From the NCBI GenBank assembly GCA_047777475.1, contig JBKEET010000001.1:310001-374000 (forward strand): a stretch of DNA of 64,000 nucleotides, written 5' to 3'. Under the pieces are notes generated by a model that had not been told where the DNA came from, did no database searches, and worked only from the letters and a program-made list of their open reading frames with translations. Numbering within the stretch: the stretch's first letter is position 1; every line of letters begins with the position of its first letter. Source of the DNA: Sutterella sp047777475 (GTDB taxonomy: Bacteria; Pseudomonadota; Gammaproteobacteria; Burkholderiales; Burkholderiaceae_F). Below are positions 16,008 to 24,810 of this stretch, piece by piece. The translations under genes were made by a program, and so were the position numbers.

Positions 16008-16249
16008 TTCAGGCGATACCGACCGAAGGATGTTTCTGAGTTTGGACCAGCGTAAATTACCTAGGTAGAAAAAAGCAGTCGCTTAGGGACTGTCCCCGAT
16101 TGACGGGTCATACAATAAGAGACGCCCTTTGGCCGCTCCGTTTCTCTTTTCGGGCGGTGGGACACAGGAAGCCGGAGCGGGCCCTTGCGCCGCCTCCGGC
16201 CGCAAGCACCGGAACAATCCAGTACAAACAAGGAAAAGGAACCTTCGGT

Positions 16250-17017
16250 ATGTCTATGAAAAAACTGGCCGCCGCCGCTGCGGCCGCCGCCGTCATGGTC
16301 TTCAGCGCCCAGGCCGGCGCGGAAACGCTGCGCATCGGCAGCGAAACGGTCTATCCTCCCTTTGAATTCCTCGATTCTGCCTCCGGCAAGTACGTCGGCT
16401 TCGACATCGATCTGATCAACGCGATGGCGAAGAAGGCGGGCTTCGAGCCGCGCATCTTCTCGATGGGCCTCGACGGGCTCATCCCCGCCCTGGTTGCGGG
16501 CTCGATCGACGTCGCGGTCTCCGCGCTCACGATCACGCCCGAGCGCTCCGCCAAGGTCGATTTCTCGAAGCCCTATTACGACAGCGGCCTCTCGATCATG
16601 ACGCACCGCGACAATCCGAAGATCACGAGCGTCAAGGACCTTGAGAACAAGGTGCTCTGCGCCGAAATCGGCTCCTCGGGCTCGATCTTCATGTCGAAGA
16701 TCCCGGGCACCAAGATCCGCACGTTCAACTCCGCCGCCGAAGCCTTCCTCGAAATCAACCAGAAGGGCTGCTACGCGATGGTCAACGACAAGCCCGTGAA
16801 CGAATACTTCCTCACGCAGAAGGCTTCGAAGAACCTCGCGCTGCGCGAGGAGAACCTCGTGCTCTCGGCCGACCAGTACGGCTTCGCCGTCCAGAAGGGC
16901 AACAAGGCCCTCAAGGAGCGCCTTGACAAGGCGCTTGACGAAGTGAAGGCCGACGGCACGTACGACCAGATCTACAAGAAGTGGTTCGGCACGCTGCCCG
17001 CGAAGGCCGCGAAGTAA
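16250..17017 (+). CDS. Amino-acid ABC transporter periplasmic binding protein (family 3)
   Basis: 255 residues. A signal peptide (MSMKKLAAAAAAAAVMVFSAQAGA) leads into ETLRIGSETVYPPFEFLDSASGKYVGFDIDLINA, the family-3 solute-binding signature used for polar amino acids (HisJ/ArgT/GlnH group). Later hallmarks are the hinge DVAVSALTITPERSAKVDFSKPYY and the C-terminal DGTYDQIYKKWFG. AAGGAAAAGGAACC precedes the ATG. It binds an amino acid in the periplasm for an ABC importer, but no permease or ATPase gene is adjacent, so it must use components encoded elsewhere. Ends at a perfect palindromic terminator. Confidence 0.9.
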   Translation: MSMKKLAAAAAAAAVMVFSAQAGAETLRIGSETVYPPFEFLDSASGKYVGFDIDLINAMAKKAGFEPRIFSMGLDGLIPALVAGSIDVAVSALTITPERSAKVDFSKPYYDSGLSIMTHRDNPKITSVKDLENKVLCAEIGSSGSIFMSKIPGTKIRTFNSAAEAFLEINQKGCYAMVNDKPVNEYFLTQKASKNLALREENLVLSADQYGFAVQKGNKALKERLDKALDEVKADGTYDQIYKKWFGTLPAKAAK

Positions 17018-17047
17018 GCCACGCCTGAACCATCGGCGTCATAAGCG

Positions 17048-17083
17048 AATCGGCCGGAAGAGCTCGAGCTCTTCCGGCCGATT
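17048..17083. terminator. Perfect 36-bp palindrome acting as bidirectional terminator
   Basis: An 18-bp arm starting AATCGGCCGGAAGAGCTC is followed immediately by its exact complement with no spacer. It lies between convergent genes. As RNA it would form a long hairpin ending in a few Ts on both strands. Confidence 0.75.
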
Positions 17084-17108
17084 GTGCGTTAAGGGCGCTT
17101 CGCCGTGC

Positions 17109-17918
17109 TTACCACGTGGCGTTGACCGTGCCCGCGAAGGTCTTCTCGATGAACGCCTTCACCTCGGGCGAGCGGTAGTAGTTAATGAACTTCTTCACCG
17201 CCGGGTCGTCCTTGTTGTTCTCGCGCGCGGCGATCACGATGAGCGCGAAGGGCGCCTTGCGCGACTCGAAGTAAAAGCCCTGTTCCTTCGGCTTCAGGCC
17301 GGCGCTCAGCACATAGTTCATCGGGATCACGGCGCTGTCGACGTCGGAGAGGCTGCGCGGCAGCTGGGCGGCTTCGAGCTCGATGATGTTGAGCTTCTTC
17401 GGGTTCTCCGCCACGTCCGCGGGCGAGGCTTGGCCCTTGATGTCGCCGCGCAGCTTGATGAGGCCGGCGTTCTGCATCAGGATGAGGGCGCGCGCGCAGT
17501 TGGACGGGTCGTTCGGGATCGCGAACTTCGCGCCTTCCTTCACGTCCTCGAGCGAATGGATGGTATTGGAGTACATGCCCATCGGCTGCACGACCGCATC
17601 GGCCACCTTGACGAGCTTCGTGCCCTGCTGCGCGTTGTAGTTGTTGAGGAAGGGCTCGTGCTGGTAGACGTCCGCGTCGAGCTGGCCGTCGTTGAGCGCG
17701 CGGTTCGGCGTCACGTAGTCGGTGAATTCGACCACCTTGATCTTGAAGCCGTCCTTGGCGGCCACTTCGGCCGTCTTGTTGACGATGGCGGCGTGCGGGC
17801 CGGCCGTCACGCCGACCTTGAATTCCTTGCTGCCGCTGTCGCCGCAGCCCGAAAGCAGGGTGACCGAGGAAAGGACGGCGGCTGCCGCCAGTGTTTTCAG
17901 AAACGTTCTCTTCTGCAT
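17109..17918 (-). CDS. metQ: MetQ/NlpA-type methionine-binding lipoprotein
   Basis: 269 residues. The N-terminus MQKRTFLKTLAAAAVLSSVTLLSGCGDSG ends in a lipobox LLSGC, so the mature protein is lipid-anchored. The body has the NlpA family landmarks: KVGVTAGPHAAIV, EFTDYVTPNRALNDGQLDADVYQHEPFL, and AIPNDPSNCARALILMQNAGLI. Such proteins deliver methionine (D- or L-) or related amino acids to the MetNI importer. metN and metI are not adjacent, so it is an orphan or extra copy. The gene is monocistronic between a shared terminator and a roughly 200-bp upstream region in which I see no clear S-box or Met-box. Confidence 0.88.
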   Translation of the reverse strand: MQKRTFLKTLAAAAVLSSVTLLSGCGDSGSKEFKVGVTAGPHAAIVNKTAEVAAKDGFKIKVVEFTDYVTPNRALNDGQLDADVYQHEPFLNNYNAQQGTKLVKVADAVVQPMGMYSNTIHSLEDVKEGAKFAIPNDPSNCARALILMQNAGLIKLRGDIKGQASPADVAENPKKLNIIELEAAQLPRSLSDVDSAVIPMNYVLSAGLKPKEQGFYFESRKAPFALIVIAARENNKDDPAVKKFINYYRSPEVKAFIEKTFAGTVNATW

Positions 17919-18070
17919 GATGGGTGACTCCGTAGCTGTTTTCTTCTTCTGCGGCTTGGGGCCGCATGTGTGGTTGGATTTGTAATGTTCCCCATTGTGC
18001 CTGATAACCGGGCATTGCGCGGAGGTAATACCTCAACGGACCTGCAATCAGCGGGTTTTCGGCAGCCAAG

Positions 18071-18099
18071 AAAAAGGCCTCCCCGCGGGGGGAGGCCTT
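18071..18099 (-). terminator. Intrinsic terminator of the prmB-yheS transcript
   Basis: On the minus strand AAGGCCTCC-CCCCGCG-GGGAGGCCTT is followed by TTT, between the end of the ABC-F gene and metQ. Confidence 0.88.
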
Positions 18100-18125
18100 A
18101 GGTGAGGAAGCCTGCGTCAGGATTT

Positions 18126-20048
18126 TTAGGCAATGCTCTCTAGTTTTTCGGAAAGCTCGAGCCAGCGGTTCTCGAGTTCCGAGACCCGGTTCTGCAGCTC
18201 GCCGTGCTCCTTCAGGACCTTCGTCACCTCGTCCTGGTCGCCCTGCGTGTAGAAGGCCGTGTCGGCGAGCTTCGCGGCGAGCGCCTTGAGGCGCTCGCTC
18301 TTTTCGCCGAGCTCCTTGTCCACGGCGGAGAGCTCCTTCTGCACGGGGCGCTTAAGGGCCGCGATGCGCTCGCGTTCCTGCGCCTCGAGGCGGCGCTGCT
18401 CCTTCTTGCTGACGGCGGGCGGCCTGTCCTTCGGCTTTTCGGCTTCGGAGCGGGCGCGCTCGGCGGCCGCCGTCACGCGGCGGTGCTCGAGAACGATCTT
18501 CGTGTAGTCGTCGAGGTCGCCGTCAAAGGGCTTCACTTCGCCGCCGTGCACGAGGAGCAGTGACTCGGTCGTGGCGCGCAGCAGGTGCCGGTCGTGCGAG
18601 ACAAGCAGCATCGCGCCCTCGTAGGTCGAAAGCGCCATCGTGAGCGCCTCGCGCGTTTCCATGTCGAGGTGGTTCGTCGGCTCGTCGAGGACGAGCAGGT
18701 TCGGCTTGCTCCAGGCGAGGAGCGCGAGCGCGAGGCGCGCCTTCTCGCCGCCCGACATGGGGCCGACGGGGTCGGAGGCCATGTCGCCCGAAAAGCGGTA
18801 CATGCCGAGGTAGTCGCGCAGTTCCTGCTCCCGCACGTTGGGGGCGAGGCGCCGCATGTGCTGCAGGGGCGACTCGTCCTCGCGGAGCTGGTCGAGCTGG
18901 TGCTGCGCGAAGTAGCCGATCTGCAGGCCCTGGCCGCGGCGGATTTCGCCTTCCATGGGGGCGAGCTCGCCGACCAGGCCCTTGACGAGCGTCGACTTGC
19001 CCGCGCCGTTGACGCCGAGGATGCCGATGCGGTCGCCCGAGCGGATGCAGAGCGTCACGCCCCTGAGGACGGGCTTGCCGCCGTAGCCGAGCGAGAGCCC
19101 GGCGGTGTCGATCAGGTGGTCGGGCAGGCGCTCGGGCTTGGCGAACGTAAAGCGCCATTCCTGCTTCGCGCGCACGGGCTCAATCGCCTTGAGCTTTTCG
19201 AGCATCTTGATGCGCGACTGTGCCTGGCGCGCCTTGGTCGCCTTGGCGCGGAAGCGCTCGATGAAGCTCGCGAGGTGCGCCGCCTCGCGGTCGTAGGCCT
19301 TGGCGGCGGCGTTCTGCGCGCGGATCTTCTCGACGCGCTGTTCCTCGAACTTCGAATAGTTGCCCGCGTAGCGGCAGATCGTGCCGTCCTCGACCGACCA
19401 GATCGTGCCCACGGCGCGGTCGAGGAACTCGCGGTCGTGCGAGATGATGACGACGGTGGACTCGACGCGCCGCAGCCAGTTCTCGAGCCAGATGAGCGAG
19501 TCGATGTCGAGGTGGTTGGTGGGTTCGTCGAGGAGCAGCAGGTCCGCCGGGCGCATCAGCGCGCGAGCCAGCGCGATGCGGTTGCGCCAGCCGCCCGAGA
19601 AGTCGTAGACGAGCTTGTCGCCGTCCTTTTCGGAAAAGCCGAGGCCCGCCATGATCGTGCGGGCCCTGGCGACGACGGCGCCTTCGTTGATGTCGGCGAG
19701 GTTGGCCTGCGCCTGCGCGAGCGCCATCTCGGAGCCGTGTTTTTCGGCTTCGGCGAGCGCCTTCTTGGCGGCCATGAGCGGCTCGTGGCCGGCCACCACC
19801 GCCTCGAGCGCGGGCACATTGTCGGTGACGAAGGTCTGTGCGACGTGCGCGATGCGTTCCTTGGGCGGGGTTTCGATGTCGCCTTCCTCGGGCTGCAGCT
19901 CGCCCAGGACGGCCGCAAACAGGGTGGACTTGCCGCAGCCGTTGGGGCCGACGAGGCCGATGCGCTCGCCCGGCGAGGCGATGAGGTTTGCGTGCCGGTA
20001 GAGCACGCGCGTGCCGCGCGCGAGCGCGACGTTGAGAAGTCTGAGCAT
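18126..20048 (-). CDS. yheS: ABC-F family ATPase, YheS type
   Basis: 640 residues with two ABC domains and no membrane segment. The first has Walker A GPNGCGKST, signature YDFSGGWRNRIALARAL and Walker B LLLLDEPTNHLD. The second has GVNGAGKST, PMSGGEKARLALALL and LLVLDEPTNHLD. Between them is the Lys/Arg-rich linker (RFRAKATKARQAQSRIKMLEKL), the P-site tRNA interaction motif of ABC-F proteins. The C-terminus is a charged coiled coil. Length and order match E. coli YheS (637 aa). ABC-F proteins act on the ribosome. It is 27 bp downstream of prmB, which also targets ribosomes, and very likely shares its transcript. Uup is the main alternative name. Confidence 0.88.
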   Translation of the reverse strand: MLRLLNVALARGTRVLYRHANLIASPGERIGLVGPNGCGKSTLFAAVLGELQPEEGDIETPPKERIAHVAQTFVTDNVPALEAVVAGHEPLMAAKKALAEAEKHGSEMALAQAQANLADINEGAVVARARTIMAGLGFSEKDGDKLVYDFSGGWRNRIALARALMRPADLLLLDEPTNHLDIDSLIWLENWLRRVESTVVIISHDREFLDRAVGTIWSVEDGTICRYAGNYSKFEEQRVEKIRAQNAAAKAYDREAAHLASFIERFRAKATKARQAQSRIKMLEKLKAIEPVRAKQEWRFTFAKPERLPDHLIDTAGLSLGYGGKPVLRGVTLCIRSGDRIGILGVNGAGKSTLVKGLVGELAPMEGEIRRGQGLQIGYFAQHQLDQLREDESPLQHMRRLAPNVREQELRDYLGMYRFSGDMASDPVGPMSGGEKARLALALLAWSKPNLLVLDEPTNHLDMETREALTMALSTYEGAMLLVSHDRHLLRATTESLLLVHGGEVKPFDGDLDDYTKIVLEHRRVTAAAERARSEAEKPKDRPPAVSKKEQRRLEAQERERIAALKRPVQKELSAVDKELGEKSERLKALAAKLADTAFYTQGDQDEVTKVLKEHGELQNRVSELENRWLELSEKLESIA

Positions 20049-20075
20049 TGAAGGGTAAGGGGTTAGAGGGGATGC

Positions 20076-21002
20076 TTACTTGCGGAAATAGGCGTCGAGC
20101 GCCTTGCGCGTCACGCGGAAGACCTGGTCGTCGCCACCCGAGGTGGTGAGCCAGGTGAGCTCGAGGCCGGGGAAGGCCGCTTCGACGGCCTGTGCGCCGT
20201 CGCCCACTTCGACCACCATCATGCCGTCCTCGGTGAGGTGGTCGGCCGCCTCGGGGAGCAGGCGGCGGACGATGTCCATGCCGTCGGCGCCCGCGCCGAG
20301 CGCCATGGCGGGCTCGTGGCGGTATTCGGCCGGGAGCCTGTCCATGCTCTCCTGCGTGACGTAGGGCGGGTTGCAGAGGATGATCTCGAAGCGGCGCCCG
20401 GCGAGGTTCTCGAAGAGGTCGCCCTGCACGAGCTCGAGCGTGTCTTCCATGCCGTAGTCGCGGCGGTTGATCTTTGCCACTTCAAGCGCGTCGGCCGAAA
20501 GGTCGGAGCCCGTCACCGCGGCGTTGGGGAAGATGCCCTGCGCGATGATCGCGAGGCACCCGGAGCCCGTGCACATGTCGAGCACGCTCTTCACTTCGTA
20601 GGGATCGCTCACCCAGGGGGCGAGGTCTTCCTGGAGGAGCTCGGCGATGTAGGAACGGGGAATGAGAGCGCGCTCGTCGATGTAGAAGCGGTGCTCGGTG
20701 AGCCAGGCCTCGTGGAGCAGGTAGGCGGTCGGCACCTTCTCGTTGACGCGGCGGTCGATGAGGTTCACGAGGCGCGTGAGCTCGGTGTGGGTGAGCGCGG
20801 CGTCGAGGAACGCGTCGAAGTGCTCGAAGGGGAGCTTCAGCGCGCGGCACACCAGGAAGGAGGCTTCCTCCCAGCTGTCGGGCGAGCCGTGGCCGTAGGA
20901 AATGTCGTTGCTCTCGAGCTCGGTCACCGCCCAGCGGAACACGTCGCGGACGGTTTTCAGATTGTGGATGGGGTCGTCGAGAAGAGGTGCGGTTTCAAAC
21001 AT
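20076..21002 (-). CDS. prmB: Ribosomal protein L3 (uL3) glutamine methyltransferase PrmB
   Basis: 308 residues, as in E. coli PrmB (310). It is a class I SAM methyltransferase: VLDMCTGSGCLAIIAQGIFPNAAV is the SAM-binding motif I in its PrmB form, TGSDLSADALEVAKINR is motif II, and the catalytic NPPYV lies in FEIILCNPPYVTQ. PrmB methylates the side-chain amide of a glutamine in uL3 during 50S assembly. I use the ATG at 21002 (MFETAPLLDDP), preceded by GGAAGGAACCGAAT; the longer frame to 21125 has no ribosome site. The minus-strand TATAAT at 21089-21084 may be its -10. Divergent from smc. Confidence 0.93.
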   Translation of the reverse strand: MFETAPLLDDPIHNLKTVRDVFRWAVTELESNDISYGHGSPDSWEEASFLVCRALKLPFEHFDAFLDAALTHTELTRLVNLIDRRVNEKVPTAYLLHEAWLTEHRFYIDERALIPRSYIAELLQEDLAPWVSDPYEVKSVLDMCTGSGCLAIIAQGIFPNAAVTGSDLSADALEVAKINRRDYGMEDTLELVQGDLFENLAGRRFEIILCNPPYVTQESMDRLPAEYRHEPAMALGAGADGMDIVRRLLPEAADHLTEDGMMVVEVGDGAQAVEAAFPGLELTWLTTSGGDDQVFRVTRKALDAYFRK

Positions 21003-21173
21003 ATTCGGTTCCTTCCGGCCGGGGGCCGGCGGCGGATTGGTCACTGCGGGGCGGCGCTCCGTGCGCCGCCCGAAGGCCGACACATTATAAGATGGAGCGT
21101 TTGCGGGACGGACTGTAAAATACACGCTTCCGACACCACTTCTTTTTTAACGCTTTTCCCGAGGTTTTCTCCC

Positions 21174-24100
21174 GTGCGCCTGCGCCACATCAAGCTTGCC
21201 GGCTTCAAAAGCTTCGCCGACCCGGCGCTCATCGAGCTGCGGCATCCGCTCGTCGGCATCGTGGGCCCGAACGGCTGCGGCAAGTCGAATGTCATCGACG
21301 CGGTGCGCTGGGTGCTCGGCGAGGCGCGCGTCTCGGAGCTGCGCGGCTCGGCTTCGATGAAGGAGCTGATCTTCGCGGGCTCCTCGTCGCGCAAGCCGCT
21401 CGGGCGCGCGAGCGTCGAGCTGCTGCTCGACAACTCCGACGGGCGCATCAAGGGCCCGTGGGGCCAGTACGCCGACATCAGCGTGCGCCGCGTGGTCACC
21501 TCGGAAGGCCAGTCGACCTACTACATCAACGGCCAGGCCGTGCGCCGCCGCGACGTGCAGGACATGTTCCTCGGCACGGGCCTTGGGCCGCGGAGCTACG
21601 CGATCATCTCGCAGGGCATGATCTCGAATTTCATCAAGGCCAAGCCCGAGGAGCTGCGCGTTTACCTCGAGGAGGCCGCCGGCGTCTCGCTTTACCGCGA
21701 GCGGCGCCGCGAGACCGAGACGCTGCTCGCGCAGACGCGGAGCAACCTCGAGCGCGTGAGCGACATGCAGAGCGTGAAGCGCGAGGAGGCCGCAAGGCTC
21801 GAGGGCGAAGCCGAGCAGGCCCGCAAGTGGAACGCGCTCAACGCCGAAAAGACCGCCGCCGAGTCGCTTTGGTACTGGATGCAGTACGACGACGTGCGCA
21901 GGACGCTCGACCGGCTCGCCGCCGAGATCGCCGAGGGCGAAGCCGCCATTGAGGAAAAGAAGGCCGAGGCCGCCGCCGCGGAAGCCTCGCTCGAGGGGCT
22001 CGAGAAAGCCGCCGCCGACCGGCAGCGCGAAGCGGCCGAAGCGGCCGCCGACCTGCGGGACGCGCAGCGCTCGCTCACCGAAGCCGAGGCCGAGCAGAAG
22101 CGCCTTGCGGAGCGCGCCGAGCGGGCGCGAAGCGACCTCGCGCTCGCCGAGAAGGCCGCCCGCGCCAAGGAGGCGGAGCTTGCCGCCTCGGCCGAGGGCC
22201 TCAAGGCCAAGCAGGCCGAAAAAGAAGCCGCCGAAAAGGAAATCGAGGAAACCGCCGCGCTCGAGGCCGCCGCCGAAGAGGAGGCGGGCGTCGCCGAAGA
22301 CGCGCTTGCCGAGGCGAGGGAACAGTCCGAGGCGGCCCGCTCGCTCGCGGCCAAGGCCGACACCGCCGCGAAGCTTGCGCGCGCGTCGGCCGACGAGGCC
22401 GCGCGCCGCGCCGAAGAGATCGCGCGCCGCATCGAGCGGCTCTCGCAGGCCGAAAGCGAGCTCGACCGTCCCGAGCCCGGCGAGGCCGAGGCGCTTAAAG
22501 AGGCGCTCGCCGCCTGCGAGGAAGAATGCGAGGAGCTTCGCGCGCAGCGCGAGGAAGCGTCGATGGCCGCCGAAGAAGCGCGCGCCGCCAAGGAAGAAAG
22601 CGCCGAAAAATATTTCTCCGCGCTCTCCCGCACCAAGGAAGTCTCCGCGAAGCTCGAGGCGCTCGAGGCCGTGCAGAAAAAGGCCGAGGCCTCGGGCAGC
22701 GCCGGCGAATTCGAAAAAGCCGAGGGGCTCGATGAGCTCACGCTCGTTGCCGAGTCGCTGCGCATCGACCCGCAGTGGGTCACCGCGGCCGAGGCCGTGA
22801 TCGGCGACCGGGCACGCGCCAAGGCGCTCTTTGCGCTCGAGGCGGGCGCCGCCTACGCGGGCAGGAGGCCGCCCGCGCCGCTTACGTTCGTCGACGCGAA
22901 GGGCAGGAAGCCCGAAGCCGCCGCGCCGCTCACCGCGGCGGGACGCACCTTCGAGCCGCTCGTTTCCGCCGTAACGGCCGAGTCCGACGCCGCCGCGTGC
23001 GCCGCCGCCGACTGGCTCTCGGGCGCCTACAAGGCGGAAAGCCTTGCCGAGGCGCTCGCGGCTCGCTCAGCGCTCCCCCTGGGCGCCGTGCTCGTCACGC
23101 GCGAAGGCGACCGGGTGAGCGCCTCGGGCCTGCAGATCTGGGCCGCTTCCGATCCCTCGCTTTCGCTTTTTTCGCGCCGGCAGGAAATCGAAAACCTGCG
23201 CCGCGAGCTTTACGGGCTCGAAGAGGGCTTGGGCGCCCTCGAGGCGGCGCGGGGCAGGGCGAAGACGCAGAGCGAGGAGCGCGAAGCGGCGCTGCGCAAA
23301 GCCGAGGAAAAGCTCAAGGCGGGCGAAAGCTCGCTCTCGAAGGCAAGGCTTGAGAGCGAGCGCGCGCAGTCCAGGCTTGCCGCCTACCGCGAAAGGCTCG
23401 AAGACCTCAAGAAGAGCCGCGGGGCGCTCGAAGAAGAGAAGGCCGAGGCGCAGGCCGCGGCCGACGAAGCGCTCGATCGCGCCGACGAAGAGCAGGAAAA
23501 AGCCAAGGAAGCGGCCCGCCGGGCCGAGACCGCGCAGCGCGCCGCGCTTCGCGCCGAGGAGCTTTCGAAGGCGAAGAACGCCGCTTGGCAGACGATCGTG
23601 CGCCGCAGCGAGCTCGCATCGCTCCGCGTGCGGCAGCTTGCGGAGGCGATTTCGCTCATCGCCTCGCGCAACGCCTCGCTCGAGAGCGACATCGCCCGCG
23701 AGGCGGAGCGAAAGGCACAGGCTGAGCGCACCCTCTCCGAAATCAAGCCCGCGCAGGACGAGAGCGTGCGCAACGGCGCCCTCGCGAGGCTCGAGGCGGC
23801 CGAAAAGGCCGAAACCGCGGCGAGGAGTGCGCTCGATGCCGCCCAGCAGGCGCTTTCCGAGCGCCAGAAAGCTTTCCGGGAGGCGCAGAGCGCCGTGATG
23901 CCGCTCACCGAGGCGCTCGGCGTGAAAAAGGTCGAGCGCCAGGTGAAGGAAAACCTCCGCGAGCAGTTCTCGCAGCGCCTCGATGAGCTTTCGGCCGACC
24001 GCAAGGCGCTCGCCGCCGAAGCGGCGGCCCGCCCCGTCAAGGCGCAGAGCGTGAGATCGAGGGTGTTGCGGCTCATCAGCGAGCTTTCCGCGCTCGGGCC

Positions 24101-24713
24101 CGTCAACCATGCCGCCTTCGAGCACCTCGAGGCGGTGCGCCGCACGCTCGAGGCGACGCAGAAGCAGATCGACGACCTTGAAAAGGGCATCGCCACGCTC
24201 GAGGCGGCCATCCGCCGCATCGATTCGGAAACGCGCGCCCGCATCAAGGAGACGTTCGATAAGGTCAACGCCAACTTCGGCGAGACGTTCCGCACGCTTT
24301 TCGGCGGCGGCGAGGCCTCGCTCACGATGACGGGCGACGAGATCCTCGAGGCGGGCGTCGAAGTGCGCGCGCAGCCGCCCGGAAAGCGCAACGCGAGCGT
24401 GCGGCTGCTCTCGGGCGGCGAGCAGGCGATGGCGGCCACGGCGCTCGTCTTCGCGATCTTCAAGCTCAATCCGGCGCCGTTCTGCCTGCTCGACGAGGTG
24501 GACGCCCCGCTCGACGAGGCCAACCAGGCGCGCCTCGCCGCCATGTGCACGAAAATGTCGGACCAGACCCAGTTCATCGTCATCACGCACCACCGCGTGA
24601 CGATGGAATACGCGGGCTCGCTGATCGGCGTCACGATGCGCGAGCCCGGCGTCAGCCGCGTGGTGAGCGTCGACGTTGAAAACGCCGTGCGCATGGCCGG
24701 GAAGACGGCCTGA
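21174..24713 (+). CDS. smc: Chromosome partition protein SMC
   Basis: 1179 residues with the SMC architecture. The N-terminal ATPase half starts RLRHIKLAGFKSFADP with Walker A GPNGCGKSN (31-39) and the Q-loop near IISQGMISNFIKAKPEE. Then come a long Ala/Glu/Lys-rich coiled coil, a hinge around residues 515-660 (LTLVAESLRIDPQWVTAAEAVIGDRARAKAL), the returning coiled coil, and the C-terminal half with LLSGGEQAMAATALVFAI (signature) and CLLDEVDAPLDEANQARLA (Walker B). The start is GTG at 21174, with GAGG 8 nt upstream; the same frame is open for another 900 bp upstream but that part lies antisense to prmB. First gene of the smc-zipA-ligA cluster. Confidence 0.97.
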   Translation: MRLRHIKLAGFKSFADPALIELRHPLVGIVGPNGCGKSNVIDAVRWVLGEARVSELRGSASMKELIFAGSSSRKPLGRASVELLLDNSDGRIKGPWGQYADISVRRVVTSEGQSTYYINGQAVRRRDVQDMFLGTGLGPRSYAIISQGMISNFIKAKPEELRVYLEEAAGVSLYRERRRETETLLAQTRSNLERVSDMQSVKREEAARLEGEAEQARKWNALNAEKTAAESLWYWMQYDDVRRTLDRLAAEIAEGEAAIEEKKAEAAAAEASLEGLEKAAADRQREAAEAAADLRDAQRSLTEAEAEQKRLAERAERARSDLALAEKAARAKEAELAASAEGLKAKQAEKEAAEKEIEETAALEAAAEEEAGVAEDALAEAREQSEAARSLAAKADTAAKLARASADEAARRAEEIARRIERLSQAESELDRPEPGEAEALKEALAACEEECEELRAQREEASMAAEEARAAKEESAEKYFSALSRTKEVSAKLEALEAVQKKAEASGSAGEFEKAEGLDELTLVAESLRIDPQWVTAAEAVIGDRARAKALFALEAGAAYAGRRPPAPLTFVDAKGRKPEAAAPLTAAGRTFEPLVSAVTAESDAAACAAADWLSGAYKAESLAEALAARSALPLGAVLVTREGDRVSASGLQIWAASDPSLSLFSRRQEIENLRRELYGLEEGLGALEAARGRAKTQSEEREAALRKAEEKLKAGESSLSKARLESERAQSRLAAYRERLEDLKKSRGALEEEKAEAQAAADEALDRADEEQEKAKEAARRAETAQRAALRAEELSKAKNAAWQTIVRRSELASLRVRQLAEAISLIASRNASLESDIAREAERKAQAERTLSEIKPAQDESVRNGALARLEAAEKAETAARSALDAAQQALSERQKAFREAQSAVMPLTEALGVKKVERQVKENLREQFSQRLDELSADRKALAAEAAARPVKAQSVRSRVLRLISELSALGPVNHAAFEHLEAVRRTLEATQKQIDDLEKGIATLEAAIRRIDSETRARIKETFDKVNANFGETFRTLFGGGEASLTMTGDEILEAGVEVRAQPPGKRNASVRLLSGGEQAMAATALVFAIFKLNPAPFCLLDEVDAPLDEANQARLAAMCTKMSDQTQFIVITHHRVTMEYAGSLIGVTMREPGVSRVVSVDVENAVRMAGKTA

Positions 24714-24810
24714 GCAGGGACCGCAAACCGCTGTCCGGGGCACGGTGGCGGCGCGCTTATTTGCTAAAATCCCCTGAATCTGCGTTACCACTTCGCATCA
24801 GAGTTCACAA

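Noticed and set aside
17919..18070. SAM-type (S-box) or Met-box element upstream of metQ
   Set aside because: No conserved core sequence of these elements is visible; only weak pairing.
20238..21173. Upstream extension of the smc frame (open for over 900 bp)
   Set aside because: This part is antisense to prmB and has the low-complexity composition of a shadow frame. SMC homology starts at the GTG at 21174.
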